The notes: generated by a model not told the origin, from the sequence alone. 51,049 nt of DNA from Actinomycetes bacterium (GCA_021779855.1 JAJXZW010000014.1:1-51049), one strand, 5' to 3'; counted from the first letter of the stretch, positions 21,723 through 30,413 are shown. Translations and numbers: made by a program.

Positions 21723-22928
21723 ATGAAGACCCTACTGAGATCACTGACGGCGGGCGCCCTCGCCGTGGGCGGCCTTCTGTCGATCGCGTCGCTCCCCGCG
21801 AGCGCCGCGCCCAAGAAGATCGTCACCTGCTTCAGGCTCGAGAGCAACGTGGTGCACACCCACCGGTTCCGCGGGACGTGCGCCAAGGGGTGGACGAAGA
21901 AGCGGCCGACGCCCAATCCGATCGCCTCGGTCAAGGTCGAGAACCCGGCCCAGGCCAACCTCACCGAGACCGGCTCGACGCTCTTGTACCCGCTGTGGAA
22001 CATCTGGGCGCCGGCCTACCAGGCCGAGTTCCCCCAGGTCAGCCTCACCACGGGCGGCACCGGCTCGGGCACGGGAATCGCTGACGCCGCGAGCGGCACG
22101 GTGAACATCGGCTCGTCCGACGCCTACCTCTCCTCCACCCAGCTCTCGGCGACGCCGAACCTGCTGAACATCCCGTTGGGGATCTCGTACCAGATGATCG
22201 AGTACAACATCCCCGGGGTCACCGCCCACCTCAACCTCAACGGCTCGGTCATCGCCGGGATCTACACCGGCCAGATCACCAAGTGGAACGACTCGGCGAT
22301 CGCCGCGCTGAACCCTAAGGTCAACCTGCCCGCCACCCCCATCGTGGCGCTGCACCGCTCGGACGGCTCGGGTGACACCTTCATCTTCACGTCCTACCTG
22401 TCGGACACCAACCCGGCGTGGGCGTCGAAGTACAGCTACGGCACGACCGTCTCGTGGCCGGCGATCCCCAACGCGCTCGGCGAGAACGGCAACGGTGGCA
22501 TGGTCTCGGCCTGCAAGGCGACCGTGGGCTGCATCGCCTACGTCGGCATCAGCTACCTCTCCTCGGTGCTGGGCAACGGCCAGGCCTACGCGGCGCTGCA
22601 GAACGGACTCGGCCAGTACGTGCTGCCCTCCGTGACGTCGGCCGCGGCCGAGGCGGCGGGCTTCCAGGCCCAGACCCCGGCCAACGGGACCATCTCGATG
22701 ATCGACGGCAAGATCAAGGGTGGCTACCCGATCGTGAACTACGAGTACGCGATCGTGAACAAGCAGCAGTCCTCGTCCTCGGTCGCCCAGGCCGTGCGCT
22801 CCCTGCTCGAATGGTGCATCGACCCGTCCTACGGCCAGAGCGAGCAGTACCTGGGCCAGGTGGACTTCGTGACCCTGCCCCTCAAGGTGATCGTCCAGTC
22901 GTACAACCAGATCAAGCAGATCAAGTAG
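21723..22928 (+). CDS. pstS: Phosphate ABC transporter substrate-binding protein PstS
   Basis: 401 residues from ATG 21723, with AGGAGG 10 nt upstream. Signal peptide 1-28 (SLTAGALAVGGLLSIASLPASA) without a lipobox cysteine, so it is predicted to be secreted rather than lipid-anchored. An 80-residue N-terminal insert with CFRLESNVVHTHRFRGTCAKGW precedes the PstS fold. Phosphate-binding segments seen: TETGSTLLYPL, TTGGTGSGTGIADA, IGSSDAYL, HRSDGSGDTFIFTSYL and GNGGMVSACKATVGCIAYVG. It delivers orthophosphate to PstCA. First gene of pstS-pstC-pstA and preceded by PHO-box-like repeats. Confidence 0.9.
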   Translation: MKTLLRSLTAGALAVGGLLSIASLPASAAPKKIVTCFRLESNVVHTHRFRGTCAKGWTKKRPTPNPIASVKVENPAQANLTETGSTLLYPLWNIWAPAYQAEFPQVSLTTGGTGSGTGIADAASGTVNIGSSDAYLSSTQLSATPNLLNIPLGISYQMIEYNIPGVTAHLNLNGSVIAGIYTGQITKWNDSAIAALNPKVNLPATPIVALHRSDGSGDTFIFTSYLSDTNPAWASKYSYGTTVSWPAIPNALGENGNGGMVSACKATVGCIAYVGISYLSSVLGNGQAYAALQNGLGQYVLPSVTSAAAEAAGFQAQTPANGTISMIDGKIKGGYPIVNYEYAIVNKQQSSSSVAQAVRSLLEWCIDPSYGQSEQYLGQVDFVTLPLKVIVQSYNQIKQIK

Positions 22929-22940
22929 TTGACGCCGCCG

Positions 22941-24017
22941 ATGGGTGACGAGACCGTCTCGCCGACCGCCGGTGCGCCCCCCGCCCGCCGAGCCTTCGCG
23001 GCTCGGCGGGCGGGGCTGCTCACGCGCGGGGGCGAGGAGAGCCTGTGGCGCTGGAGCGCCCGGGTGGCCTCGGTCATCCCGCTCGCCGGTCTCGCCTTCG
23101 TCCTCGCCGTCCTCGCCGTGAAGGCCTGGCCGGCGATCAAGGTGAACGGGCCCGGATTCCTCTCGCGCTCGAGCTGGGTCCCCGGGAGCACCTACGCCAA
23201 CCCCGTCGTCACCAACGGCGTCTCGCACCCGGCCGGGGCGAGCTACGGGGCCTGGCCCCTGATTGCCGGGACGCTCCAGACCTCGGTGATCGCCCTCATC
23301 GTCGCCCTGCCCATCTCGATCGGCACGGCCTTCGCCCTCACCGAGCGCCTCCCGCCGTGGCTAGCCCGGCCCCTCTCGTTCTTCGTCGAGGTCCTGGCGG
23401 GCATCCCAAGTGTGATCATCGGGCTGTGGGGCGTGCTCACCCTCGGGCCGTTCCTCGCCGCCCACGTCTACCCCCTCATCGCGAATCACGTGCCCGACGT
23501 CCCGGTGCTGCGCTACTTCCGCGGGCCCACCGGCTACGGCGAGGGCCTGTTGACCTCGGGCCTCGTGCTGGGGCTGATGATCGTGCCGATCATCGCCTCG
23601 ACGACCCGCGACCTCTTCCTCCAGGTGCCCCCGCTGCCCAAGGAGGGCGCCGAGGCTCTCGGGATGACCGAGGCCGAGGTCGCCCGGCGCGTCACGATCC
23701 CCTGGGTGCGCTCGGGGATCATCGGCGCCACCGTGCTCGGCCTCGGGCGCGCCCTCGGCGAGACGATCGCCGTGGCCATGATCTCGGGCTCGGTCCTCGG
23801 CGTCGTGTCGCCGAACATCTTCGGGACGATGACGACCGTGGCGGCGACCATCGTGAGCCAGCTCGACTCGGCCGCCACCGACGGGACCGGCTTCGCGATC
23901 TCGACCCTCGCCGAGGCCGGCCTCGTGCTGGCGGTCATCTCGGTCGTGGTGAACGTGGTGGCCCGGGTCATCGTCAACAAGTCGTCGCGCCACGTGGCGC
24001 CCGTGGGTCGGGGCTGA
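22941..24017 (+). CDS. pstC: Phosphate ABC transporter permease PstC
   Basis: 358 residues from ATG 22941 (a TTG at 22929 directly after the pstS stop is possible). Six membrane helices are visible, starting with [19 protein letters not shown]. The cytoplasmic EAA loop is [32 protein letters not shown] periplasmic segment [38 protein letters not shown] is typical. The first 25 codons contain a strong hairpin (see 22979-23015). Together with PstA it forms the channel of the high-affinity phosphate importer. Confidence 0.88.
   Translation: MGDETVSPTAGAPPARRAFAARRAGLLTRGGEESLWRWSARVASVIPLAGLAFVLAVLAVKAWPAIKVNGPGFLSRSSWVPGSTYANPVVTNGVSHPAGASYGAWPLIAGTLQTSVIALIVALPISIGTAFALTERLPPWLARPLSFFVEVLAGIPSVIIGLWGVLTLGPFLAAHVYPLIANHVPDVPVLRYFRGPTGYGEGLLTSGLVLGLMIVPIIASTTRDLFLQVPPLPKEGAEALGMTEAEVARRVTIPWVRSGIIGATVLGLGRALGETIAVAMISGSVLGVVSPNIFGTMTTVAATIVSQLDSAATDGTGFAISTLAEAGLVLAVISVVVNVVARVIVNKSSRHVAPVGRG
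22979..23015 (+). repeat. 16-bp hairpin at the pstS-pstC junction
   Basis: CCCCGCCCGCCGAGCC (22979-22994) and its perfect reverse complement (23000-23015) are separated by TTCGC. The stem lies about 50 nt after the pstS stop, within the first codons of pstC. It could protect the 3' end of a pstS mRNA or reduce readthrough into pstC, giving more binding protein than permease. Confidence 0.6.
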
Positions 24018-24019
24018 GC

Positions 24020-24910
24020 GTGGCCGACGTCACCGCCGCCTACCCCCCGACCCGGGGCCGACGGGTCCGCGAGGTGGTGTTCCGCACCCTCTCGGCGGCC
24101 GCCCTCCTCTTCGTCATCGGCCCCTCGGTCTGGCTCATCGCCGACGTGGTCGTGCGGGCCGTGCCCCACTGGCGCTGGGACGTGCTCACCACCGTGCCGC
24201 TGGGCACCGGGGGCGGCCTCGAGAACGCCGTCCTCGGCACGCTCGTCATCATGGTGGGCGTCCTTCTCATCGCGGGCACCGTCGGCGTTCTCTCGGGTAT
24301 CCACTTCGCCGAGCTGGCGCGCCCGCGGCGCAGCGGCCGGGCCGGGGGCACGGTGCTGCGCACCGCGACCGAGGTCCTCTCGGGCTTCCCCTCGATCGTC
24401 CTCGGCTACGTCGGCTACGTCGCGCTCTGCGTGGGCCTGCACTGGGGCTTCTCGCTGCTGCCCGCCCTCATCGTGCTCTCGCTGATGGTCACGCCCTATA
24501 TCGCGAAGTCCACCGAGTCGGCCCTGCGCCAGGTCCCCACCAGCTACCGCGAGGGCGCCGAGGCCCTCGGGATGTCGACGGGCTACGCGCTGCGCAAGGT
24601 CGTCATCAAGAGCGCCCTGCCCGGGATCGTCACCGGGCTCCTCATCGCCCTGGCGATCGCGGTCGGTGAGACGGCCCCGCTCATCTACACCGCCGGCATC
24701 ACCAATACCCTGCCGTCGGCGTCGCTGATCCACCAGCCGATCGCGTACCTCACCTACTACGTGTGGACCGACTACAACCAGCCGATCAAGTCCACCCAGT
24801 ACCTGTCCTTCGACGCGGCCCTCATCTTGATCGTGCTGGTGCTGGTGCTGCTCGTGGTCTCGCGCGTCCTGGTGAACCGGACCCAGCGCCACGCCGAGGG
24901 CCGGCGCTAG
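24020..24910 (+). CDS. pstA: Phosphate ABC transporter permease PstA
   Basis: 296 residues from GTG 24020, 2 nt after the pstC stop. Six hydrophobic helices, first LSAAALLFVIGPSVWLIADVVV. The EAA loop reads [33 protein letters not shown], and the PstA-specific IAVGETAPLIYTAG is present. It partners PstC in the membrane. The ATPase gene does not follow; instead pstB faces it on the other strand with a shared bidirectional terminator in the 63-bp gap. Confidence 0.88.
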   Translation: MADVTAAYPPTRGRRVREVVFRTLSAAALLFVIGPSVWLIADVVVRAVPHWRWDVLTTVPLGTGGGLENAVLGTLVIMVGVLLIAGTVGVLSGIHFAELARPRRSGRAGGTVLRTATEVLSGFPSIVLGYVGYVALCVGLHWGFSLLPALIVLSLMVTPYIAKSTESALRQVPTSYREGAEALGMSTGYALRKVVIKSALPGIVTGLLIALAIAVGETAPLIYTAGITNTLPSASLIHQPIAYLTYYVWTDYNQPIKSTQYLSFDAALILIVLVLVLLVVSRVLVNRTQRHAEGRR

Positions 24911-24948
24911 TCGATCCGGCTGGCGGGACCCCGAGCGGTGCCGGTACC

Positions 24949-24972
24949 GGCCCCGGGTGGTTCTCCGGGGCC
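24949..24972. terminator. Bidirectional hairpin between pstA and pstB
   Basis: GGCCCCGG (24949-24956) and CCGGGGCC (24965-24972) form a perfect 8-bp stem with an 8-nt loop between two convergent genes. No T tract is visible. Confidence 0.55.
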
Positions 24973-24973
24973 C

Positions 24974-25810
24974 TCAGCCCATCAGGCCGTTGACGTAGCG
25001 CTCGGTGTCGGGCTGGCGGGGCGAGGCGAAGAGCGCCCCGGTCGGTCCGTGCTCGACGAGGCGCCCGTCGTAGAAGAACATCGTGCTGTCCGAGACCCGC
25101 CGGGCCTGGCCCAGGTTGTGGGTCACCACGACGATGGTGAGCGCGGGGGTCATCGCGCGCATGAGGTTCTCCACCGCCTCGGTCGAGAGCGGGTCGAGGG
25201 CCGAGGTCGGCTCGTCGAGCAGGAGGACCTCCGGGCCGACGGCGAGCGCGCGCGCCAGGCACAAGAGCTGCTGCTGGCCCCCGGAGAGCCGGTAGGGCGA
25301 GTCGTTGAGGCGGTCCTTCACCGCGTCCCAGAGGCCCACCTCGCGCAGGCGCGTCTCGGCGACCACGTCGAGCTGCTTGCCCCGGGCGATGCGGTGCGCG
25401 CGCACGCCCGCGACCACGTTGTCCTTGATGGACATGGGGAAGGGGTTGGGGCGCTGGAAGAGCATGCCGATCCGCCGGCGGACGGTCAGCAGGTCCTGGC
25501 CGCGGGCCCAGATGCTCTCGCCCTCGAGCAGGACGTCCCCCTCGTGGCGGAAGCCGTGGACCTTGTCGTTCATCCGGTTGAGTGTGCGCAGGAAAGTCGA
25601 CTTGCCCGAGCCGGTGGGGCCGATGAGGGCGGTGATCGTGCCCCGGGGGAAGGCCACGTCGACGTCGCTCAGGATGGCCTTCGCCCCGAAGCGCAGCGTC
25701 AGCCGCTCGGCGGCCAGGACGTCGCGGGGGCGCTGGCGGTCGGGGTCGATCCGCGACAGGACCGCGTTGACGCTCTCGGTGGTGGCCGTCGGCTGCCCTG
25801 ACTCTTCCAT
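24974..25810 (-). CDS. pstB: Phosphate ABC transporter ATPase PstB
   Basis: 278 residues from ATG 25810, with AGGAAGG upstream. Walker A GPTGSGKST (about 64-72), Q-loop MLFQRPNPFPMSI (typical of PstB), signature LSGGQQQLLCLARAL, Walker B VLLLDEPTSALDP and switch VVVTHNLGQA. It powers phosphate import through PstCA. It is convergent to pstSCA rather than the last gene of that operon, and has its own PHO-box-like repeats. No phoU gene accompanies it in the window. Confidence 0.9.
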   Translation of the reverse strand: MEESGQPTATTESVNAVLSRIDPDRQRPRDVLAAERLTLRFGAKAILSDVDVAFPRGTITALIGPTGSGKSTFLRTLNRMNDKVHGFRHEGDVLLEGESIWARGQDLLTVRRRIGMLFQRPNPFPMSIKDNVVAGVRAHRIARGKQLDVVAETRLREVGLWDAVKDRLNDSPYRLSGGQQQLLCLARALAVGPEVLLLDEPTSALDPLSTEAVENLMRAMTPALTIVVVTHNLGQARRVSDSTMFFYDGRLVEHGPTGALFASPRQPDTERYVNGLMG

Positions 25811-25841
25811 GGCGTGCCTTCCTGTTGGGGCGGACGGCCTC

Positions 25842-25896
25842 AGCGTAGGGAGCGGGGGTTACCCGACCGTGAACACGCGGCGACCCGAGCGTGATT
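25842..25896 (-). promoter_or_regulatory. PHO-box-like repeats and -10 upstream of pstB
   Basis: Read on the minus strand, AATCACG, GGTCGCC, GTTCACG and GGTAACC start every 11 bp (plus-strand 25890-25896, 25879-25885, 25868-25874, 25857-25863). TACGCT (25842-25847) follows as a -10. GTTCACG and GGTAACC are the best matches to the GTTCACC repeat. Confidence 0.55.
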
Positions 25897-26017
25897 TGCT
25901 CGGTGTCGCTCGGGCGCGCCCCCTGGTCGAGTCGGCGTTCCGGCCGGTTGCCGGTGCCCCGGGCGCCCCACCCCGTCGCCCGCACCCGGTCCGTTATCCT
26001 GGCCGCGAGGAGGGCAC

Positions 26018-27418
26018 GTGGCCAACGAGCTCTGGCGGGAGTCGGCGACCGCGCTGGCCCAGCGCATCCGCGCGCGCGAGGTCTCCTCGCGCGAGGTCGT
26101 CGAGGCCCACCTCTCGCGCATCGAGGCGGTGAACGCCACGGTCAACGCGGTCGTCGAGGTGCGCGCCGAGGCGGCCCTGGCCGAGGCGGCCCGGGCCGAC
26201 GAGGCGACCGCCGCCGGCGGGGCCCTCGGGCCCCTGCACGGGGTCCCCTTCACGACCAAGGTCTGCGTCGACGTGGCCGGCTACGCGAGCGACGAGGGGA
26301 CGGCGGCCCTGGCCGACCGGGTGGCCACCGAGGACGCCCCGATCGTCGAGCGGTTGCGTGCGGCCGGCGCGGTGATGCTCGCGCGCACCAACATGCCCGA
26401 CCTGGGCCTGCGCATGAACACCGAGTCCTCGCTCCACGGCGCGACCCACAACCCCTGGCGCCACGGCTACACCGTCGGCGGCTCCTCGGGTGGGGAGGGC
26501 GCGGCCCTGGCGACGGGGATGTCGCCCCTCGGGGTCGGCAGCGACATCGGGGGATCGCTGCGCAGCCCGGCCTTCTGCTGCGGGGTCGCCTCGATCAAGC
26601 CGAGCCGGGGCCGGATCGCCCGGGGCAACGCCAGTGCCCCCGGGGAGATCCCGTTCTTCGAGCAGTGGATGCTCGTCGACGGGGTGCTGGCGCGCCGGGT
26701 GGCCGACGTGCGCCGCGGCCTCGAGGTCACGATGGGACGTCACCGTCGCGACCCCCAGTCGCTCGACGTGCCCCTGCACGGCCCGCCGGCCGCGCGCCGG
26801 GTCGCCCTGGTGCCCGAGCCGGGTGGCGGCTCGACCCACCCGGGGGTGGCGGCGGCCGTGCGGCGGGCCGGCGAGGTGCTCGCGGCGGCCGGCTACCAGG
26901 TCGAGGAGCGCGAGCCCCCGCGCCTGGTCGACGCGTACTGGTCGTGGACCGAGCTCATGATGAGCGGCCTGTCGGTCTACGGGGACGTGACCTGGCCGCT
27001 GCTCGGTGACGACGCCCGCCGGTTCCTGGAGCTCACGACCGTCGAGCTGCCGGCCCCGAGCGCCGCGTCCCTCGCCGAGGCCGACGAGCGCCGCTACGCG
27101 GTGGCGCGCGCGTGGCGCGAGTTCCTGCTCGAGTGGCCCCTCGTCGTCGGGCCGACCTGGACCCGGCCGCCCTTCGCCCACGGCTTCGACGTGGCCGACC
27201 AGGACTCGGCCTACGCCGTGGTGGAGGCGGTGCGCTTCACCGTGCCGGCGAACGTGCTCGGCCTGCCGGCGGCGTGCGCGCCCTGCGGACTCGTCGAGGG
27301 GACCCCCGTCGGGGTCCAGGTGATGGGCGACCTCCTGCGCGAGGACCTGTGCCTGGACGCGGCCGAGGTGGTCGAGCGCGAGCTCGCGGTCGCGACCCCG
27401 GTCGATCCCGTCGCGTGA
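26018..27418 (+). CDS. Amidase signature family protein
   Basis: 466 residues from GTG 26018, with GAGGAGGG as ribosome binding site and TATCCT as -10 at 25995-26000. The Ser-cisSer-Lys triad of the amidase signature family is present: K81 (PFTTKVCVD), S156/S157 (GGSSGGEGAALATG) and S180 (GSDIGGSLRSPA). It hydrolyses an amide bond of unknown substrate; it is not evidently GatA because no gatB/gatC is nearby and the C-terminal region is short. The stop overlaps the following GNAT start (GTGA), suggesting a two-gene operon. Confidence 0.85.
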   Translation: MANELWRESATALAQRIRAREVSSREVVEAHLSRIEAVNATVNAVVEVRAEAALAEAARADEATAAGGALGPLHGVPFTTKVCVDVAGYASDEGTAALADRVATEDAPIVERLRAAGAVMLARTNMPDLGLRMNTESSLHGATHNPWRHGYTVGGSSGGEGAALATGMSPLGVGSDIGGSLRSPAFCCGVASIKPSRGRIARGNASAPGEIPFFEQWMLVDGVLARRVADVRRGLEVTMGRHRRDPQSLDVPLHGPPAARRVALVPEPGGGSTHPGVAAAVRRAGEVLAAAGYQVEEREPPRLVDAYWSWTELMMSGLSVYGDVTWPLLGDDARRFLELTTVELPAPSAASLAEADERRYAVARAWREFLLEWPLVVGPTWTRPPFAHGFDVADQDSAYAVVEAVRFTVPANVLGLPAACAPCGLVEGTPVGVQVMGDLLREDLCLDAAEVVERELAVATPVDPVA

Positions 27419-27861
27419 GCCTCGAGGTCCGCCCCCTCGCGCGCGGCGAGGTCGCCGCGGCCGTCGCGGTGATGCTCGGGGGCAGCCTCGATCCCTCCAC
27501 CGAGCGGCCCGGTGACGTCGACGCCTACTGGCGGGCCGCCGAGGAGACGGCCGCGCGCGGCGGCGCGGTGCTGGTCGCCCTCGAGGGCGGCCCGGTCGTG
27601 GGCCTCTGCCAGGTGATGGTGCTGCGCCACTTCCAGCACGCCGGCGGGCTCTGCGCGGAGCTCGAGAGCGTCTTCGTGCGCGAGGACCGGCGCGGCCACG
27701 GCGTCGGCGGAGCGCTCCTCGAGGCGGCCGAGGCGCTCGCGCGCGAGCGCGGCTGCTACCGGGTCCAGCTCACGAGCAACCTGGTGCGCGTCGACGCCCA
27801 CCGCTTCTACGAGGCCCACGGCTACCGGGCCACGCACCGCGGGTACAAGAAGGCGCTCTAG
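27415..27861 (+). CDS. GNAT family N-acetyltransferase
   Basis: 148 residues from GTG 27415. Complete GNAT fold: VALEGGPVVGLCQVMVL, CAELESVFVREDRRGHGVGGALLEAAEALARERGCYRVQLTSNLVRVDAHRFYEAHGYRATHRGYKK, with the R-R-G-H-G-V-G acetyl-CoA loop and the final F-Y-E-x-H-G-Y. Co-transcribed with the amidase; an amide-releasing enzyme plus an acetyltransferase may act on the same amine, which is speculation. Its stop overlaps the convergent carbonic anhydrase gene by 4 nt. Confidence 0.85.
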   Translation: MSLEVRPLARGEVAAAVAVMLGGSLDPSTERPGDVDAYWRAAEETAARGGAVLVALEGGPVVGLCQVMVLRHFQHAGGLCAELESVFVREDRRGHGVGGALLEAAEALARERGCYRVQLTSNLVRVDAHRFYEAHGYRATHRGYKKAL

Positions 27862-28349
27862 TCGGCGACCTCGACGAGGCGGCCCGAGTCGACGTCGAAG
27901 ACGAAGCCCCGCACCTCGCGCGAGCGCAGCAGCGGGTGGGCCCGCAGCGCGGCGACGGTCGCCCGCACGTCGGCCTCGACGTCGGCGAAGGCCCCGAGGG
28001 CGAAGGGGAGGGGCCGGCCGAGCGCGGTCTCGAGCCGGTCGCGCACGACCCCCTCGTCGGGGTGCTCGAGGCCGCAGCGGCTGTGGTGGACGACCATGAC
28101 GTCCTCGGTCCCGAGGAGCTGCTGGCTCAGCATCAGGGAGCGCACGGCGTCCTCGGTCGCCAGCCCGCCGGCGTTGCGGATGAGGTGGGCGTCGCCCAGC
28201 TCGAGCCCGAGCGCCCCGAACAGGTCGAGCCGGGAGTCCATGCAGGTCAGCACGGCGAGTCGACGCTGGGGCTCGGTGGCGAGGGCGCGGTGCCCGTGGG
28301 CCGAGACGTAGGCGTCGTTCGCGGCGAGCACGTCGTCGATGGCGGTCAC
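27858..28349 (-). CDS. Beta-class carbonic anhydrase
   Basis: 163 residues from GTG 28349; TAGGCT lies 7 nt upstream. Zinc ligands C36, H89 and C92 and the Asp-Arg dyad D38/R40 are all present (TCMDSR, VHHSRCG), with LIRNAGG in between. It interconverts CO2 and bicarbonate in the cytoplasm. The protein is of the short plant/bacterial beta type related to Rv1284-like enzymes. No carboxylase gene adjoins it. Confidence 0.88.
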   Translation of the reverse strand: MTAIDDVLAANDAYVSAHGHRALATEPQRRLAVLTCMDSRLDLFGALGLELGDAHLIRNAGGLATEDAVRSLMLSQQLLGTEDVMVVHHSRCGLEHPDEGVVRDRLETALGRPLPFALGAFADVEADVRATVAALRAHPLLRSREVRGFVFDVDSGRLVEVAD

Positions 28350-28399
28350 GGCGAGGAGCCTAGGGGCGGGCCGCGGGTACGCTGCGCACGGAGGTGGAC

Positions 28400-28750
28400 A
28401 TGGAGCACATCGGTGAGGTGCGAGACGAGTTGCGCGAGCCCGCGAGGGCCCTGCGCCAGATGATCCCCGACGTCCTGCAGGGCTACGCCCAGATGCACCG
28501 GGCGGTCATGAGCGACGGCGCGCTGAGCGTCGCCCAGAAGGAGCTGGTCGCCCTGGCCATCGCCGCGACGCGCGAGTGCGACGGGTGCGTGGGCTCGCAC
28601 GCGCGCGGCGCGGCGCGCTCGGGGGTCACCCGCGAGCAGGTCGCCGAGGCGATGGGCGTCGTGATCATGATGAACGGCGGGCCGGGCACGGTGTGGGGCC
28701 CGCGGGCCCTGCGCAGCTTCGACGAGGCCCTGGCCGAGCGGACCGACTAG
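28400..28750 (+). CDS. Carboxymuconolactone decarboxylase / AhpD-like protein
   Basis: 116 residues from ATG 28400, with GGAGG 5 nt upstream. The helical AhpD-like fold is recognisable by SVAQKELVALAIAATRECDGCVGSHARGAARSGVTREQVAEAMGVVIMMNGGPGTVWG: an E-x(n)-C-x-x-C-x-x-x-H redox centre (CDGCVGSH). Such proteins act as alkylhydroperoxidases or decarboxylases. The CxxC and His make a peroxidase-like role more likely than a decarboxylase. Its stop overlaps the convergent P450 gene. Confidence 0.85.
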   Translation: MEHIGEVRDELREPARALRQMIPDVLQGYAQMHRAVMSDGALSVAQKELVALAIAATRECDGCVGSHARGAARSGVTREQVAEAMGVVIMMNGGPGTVWGPRALRSFDEALAERTD

Positions 28751-30012
28751 AGGTCGTAGGGCAGGCTCACGACGCCGTTGATGAAGTTTGACTGGAGCTT
28801 CACCGGCTCCGCGGTGGCGTGGATCGCCGGCACGCGCGCCAGCAGCTCGCGCCACATGACGGTGATCTCGCGGCGCGCGAGGTGCGCGCCGAGGCAGAAG
28901 TGGGGCCCCGGCGCCCCGAAGCCGTAGTGGTCGTTGGGGGTGCGCCCGACGTCGAAGACGAAGGGGTCGTCGAAGACGTCCTCGTCGCGGTTGGCCGAGT
29001 TGTAGAAGAGGACGACCTTGTCGCCGGCGGACAGCTCGACGCCGCCGAGCGTGTAGTCGGTGGCGAGGGTGCGGCGCATCCAGATCACCGGCGAGGCCCA
29101 GCGCACCATCTCGTCGGCCATGGTCCCGTTCAGCCCGGGGAAGTCCTCGAGGAGCCGACGGCGCTGGTCGGGGTGGTCGGAGAGGGCCACGAGCGAGTGG
29201 GCGAGCGCTGTGCGGGTCGTCTCGTTGCCGGCGGCCAGTAGCAGCACGAAGAACGACGCGAGCTCTTGCTGGGTGAGCTTCTCGGACTCGATCTCCGCGT
29301 TCACGAGCGCGCTCGTGAGGTCGTCGACGGGCTGGTCGACGCGGTACTTGCCGAGCTCTGTCATCAGCGTGGTGAGCGTGGCCCCCGCCTCGAGGAAGGC
29401 GAGGATCGGGTCGGCGCCCTCGGGGATGAAGGCCGGGTCGCCGTTGGAGAGGATGACGTTCGAGCACGAGAGCACGGTGGGGTACTCGCTCGGGGGCACG
29501 CCCATCATCGTGCAGATGATCTCCAGGGGGAAGGGGGCCGCGAGGTCGGTGATGAAGTCGCCGGTGCCCGAGCGGCGCGCCCGCTCGATGATCTCGTCGG
29601 CCAGGCGCTCGATGGACTCCTCGACGGCGCGCACCGTGCGCGGGTTGAAGGCGTTGGCGACGATCCGGCGCAGCCGGGCGTGGCGGGGGTTGTCGGTCGA
29701 GATCATCCCGGAGAAGTACTCGACCATCTCGGGGGGCAGGTCGAGCAGGCTCACCGCGCCCGGGCCCGAGAGGAAGACCTGGGGGGTGCGCGAGACCTCG
29801 GCGAGGTCGCGGTGGCGGGTCAGCGCCCAGTAGCCGTTGCCCCGGGGCATCTCGATCGCCGAGCCCTCGAGGAGGGGGTCCTCGAAGTGGGCGATCGGCC
29901 GCTCGCGGCGCAGCGTCGCGAAGGCCCCCTCGCGCTCGGGGTAGGGCCGGCGCCAGAACTCCATGTCGGACAGGTCGATCTGCTCGAGGGCCAGGACCTC
30001 GGTGGGCTCCAT
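28747..30012 (-). CDS. Cytochrome P450
   Basis: 421 residues from ATG 30012 (TACCAT 6 nt upstream). Complete P450: I-helix AGNETTRT (261-268), E-x-x-R as EMVR (301-304), and the heme-binding loop FGAPGPHFCLG with ligand C373. The sequence style (VIWMRRTLATDYTLGG after the E-x-x-R, FVFDVGRTPNDHYGFG) is that of the mycobacterial CYP124/125/142-like group, which oxidise sterol or branched lipid side chains; this assignment is inference. The adjacent SDR and acyl-CoA dehydrogenase genes fit lipid catabolism. Confidence 0.88.
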   Translation of the reverse strand: MEPTEVLALEQIDLSDMEFWRRPYPEREGAFATLRRERPIAHFEDPLLEGSAIEMPRGNGYWALTRHRDLAEVSRTPQVFLSGPGAVSLLDLPPEMVEYFSGMISTDNPRHARLRRIVANAFNPRTVRAVEESIERLADEIIERARRSGTGDFITDLAAPFPLEIICTMMGVPPSEYPTVLSCSNVILSNGDPAFIPEGADPILAFLEAGATLTTLMTELGKYRVDQPVDDLTSALVNAEIESEKLTQQELASFFVLLLAAGNETTRTALAHSLVALSDHPDQRRRLLEDFPGLNGTMADEMVRWASPVIWMRRTLATDYTLGGVELSAGDKVVLFYNSANRDEDVFDDPFVFDVGRTPNDHYGFGAPGPHFCLGAHLARREITVMWRELLARVPAIHATAEPVKLQSNFINGVVSLPYDL

Positions 30013-30018
30013 CGGGCC

Positions 30019-30024
30019 ATGGTA
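30019..30024 (-). promoter_or_regulatory. -10 hexamer TACCAT, leaderless-type (P450)
   Basis: On the minus strand TACCAT is followed by GGCCCG and the ATG at 30012. Confidence 0.5.
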
Positions 30025-30065
30025 ACGACGCGGCGGGGCGGGGGCACGCCGCGCGCGACGCACGG

Positions 30066-30071
30066 CAGACT
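30066..30071 (+). promoter_or_regulatory. -10 hexamer CAGACT, leaderless-type (NifU-like)
   Basis: CAGACT is followed by GGGGGG and the GTG at 30078. It is divergent from the P450 promoter 42 bp away. Confidence 0.4.
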
Positions 30072-30077
30072 GGGGGG

Positions 30078-30413
30078 GTGAGCCTCTCTGACGCCGAACG
30101 CCTGAGCCGCCTGCGCGCGCTCGAGTCGCTGATGGACCTGATGCGCCCGGCCGTCCAGGCGGACGGGGGCGACCTCGTGCTCGTCTCGGCCGACGTCGAG
30201 AGCGGCGTGGTGGAGGTGGAGCTGCGCGGCGCGTGCTCGAGCTGCGCGATCTCCTCGGACACCCTCCAGGGCGGCGTGACCCGGATCCTCACCGACCGGC
30301 TGGCCTGGGTGACCGAGGTCCGCGGCGTGGTCGACGACTCGATGGACCCGGAGGACTCGATGATGCTGGGCACCGGGGCCTACGTGCCCCGCTACCGCGA
30401 GCGCTCGATCTAG
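30078..30413 (+). CDS. NifU-like C-terminal (Nfu) domain protein
   Basis: 111 residues from GTG 30078. The Nfu domain spans about 15-85: LMDLMRPAVQADGGDLVLVSADVESGVVEVELRGACSSCAISSDTLQGGVTRILTDRL, with the CSSC cluster-binding motif. It can carry a [4Fe-4S] cluster for transfer to apoproteins. The C-terminal tail (DPEDSMMLGTGAYVPRYRERSI) is an extension. It stands between a P450 and an SDR gene; convergent overlap of 4 nt with the SDR gene. Confidence 0.85.
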   Translation: MSLSDAERLSRLRALESLMDLMRPAVQADGGDLVLVSADVESGVVEVELRGACSSCAISSDTLQGGVTRILTDRLAWVTEVRGVVDDSMDPEDSMMLGTGAYVPRYRERSI

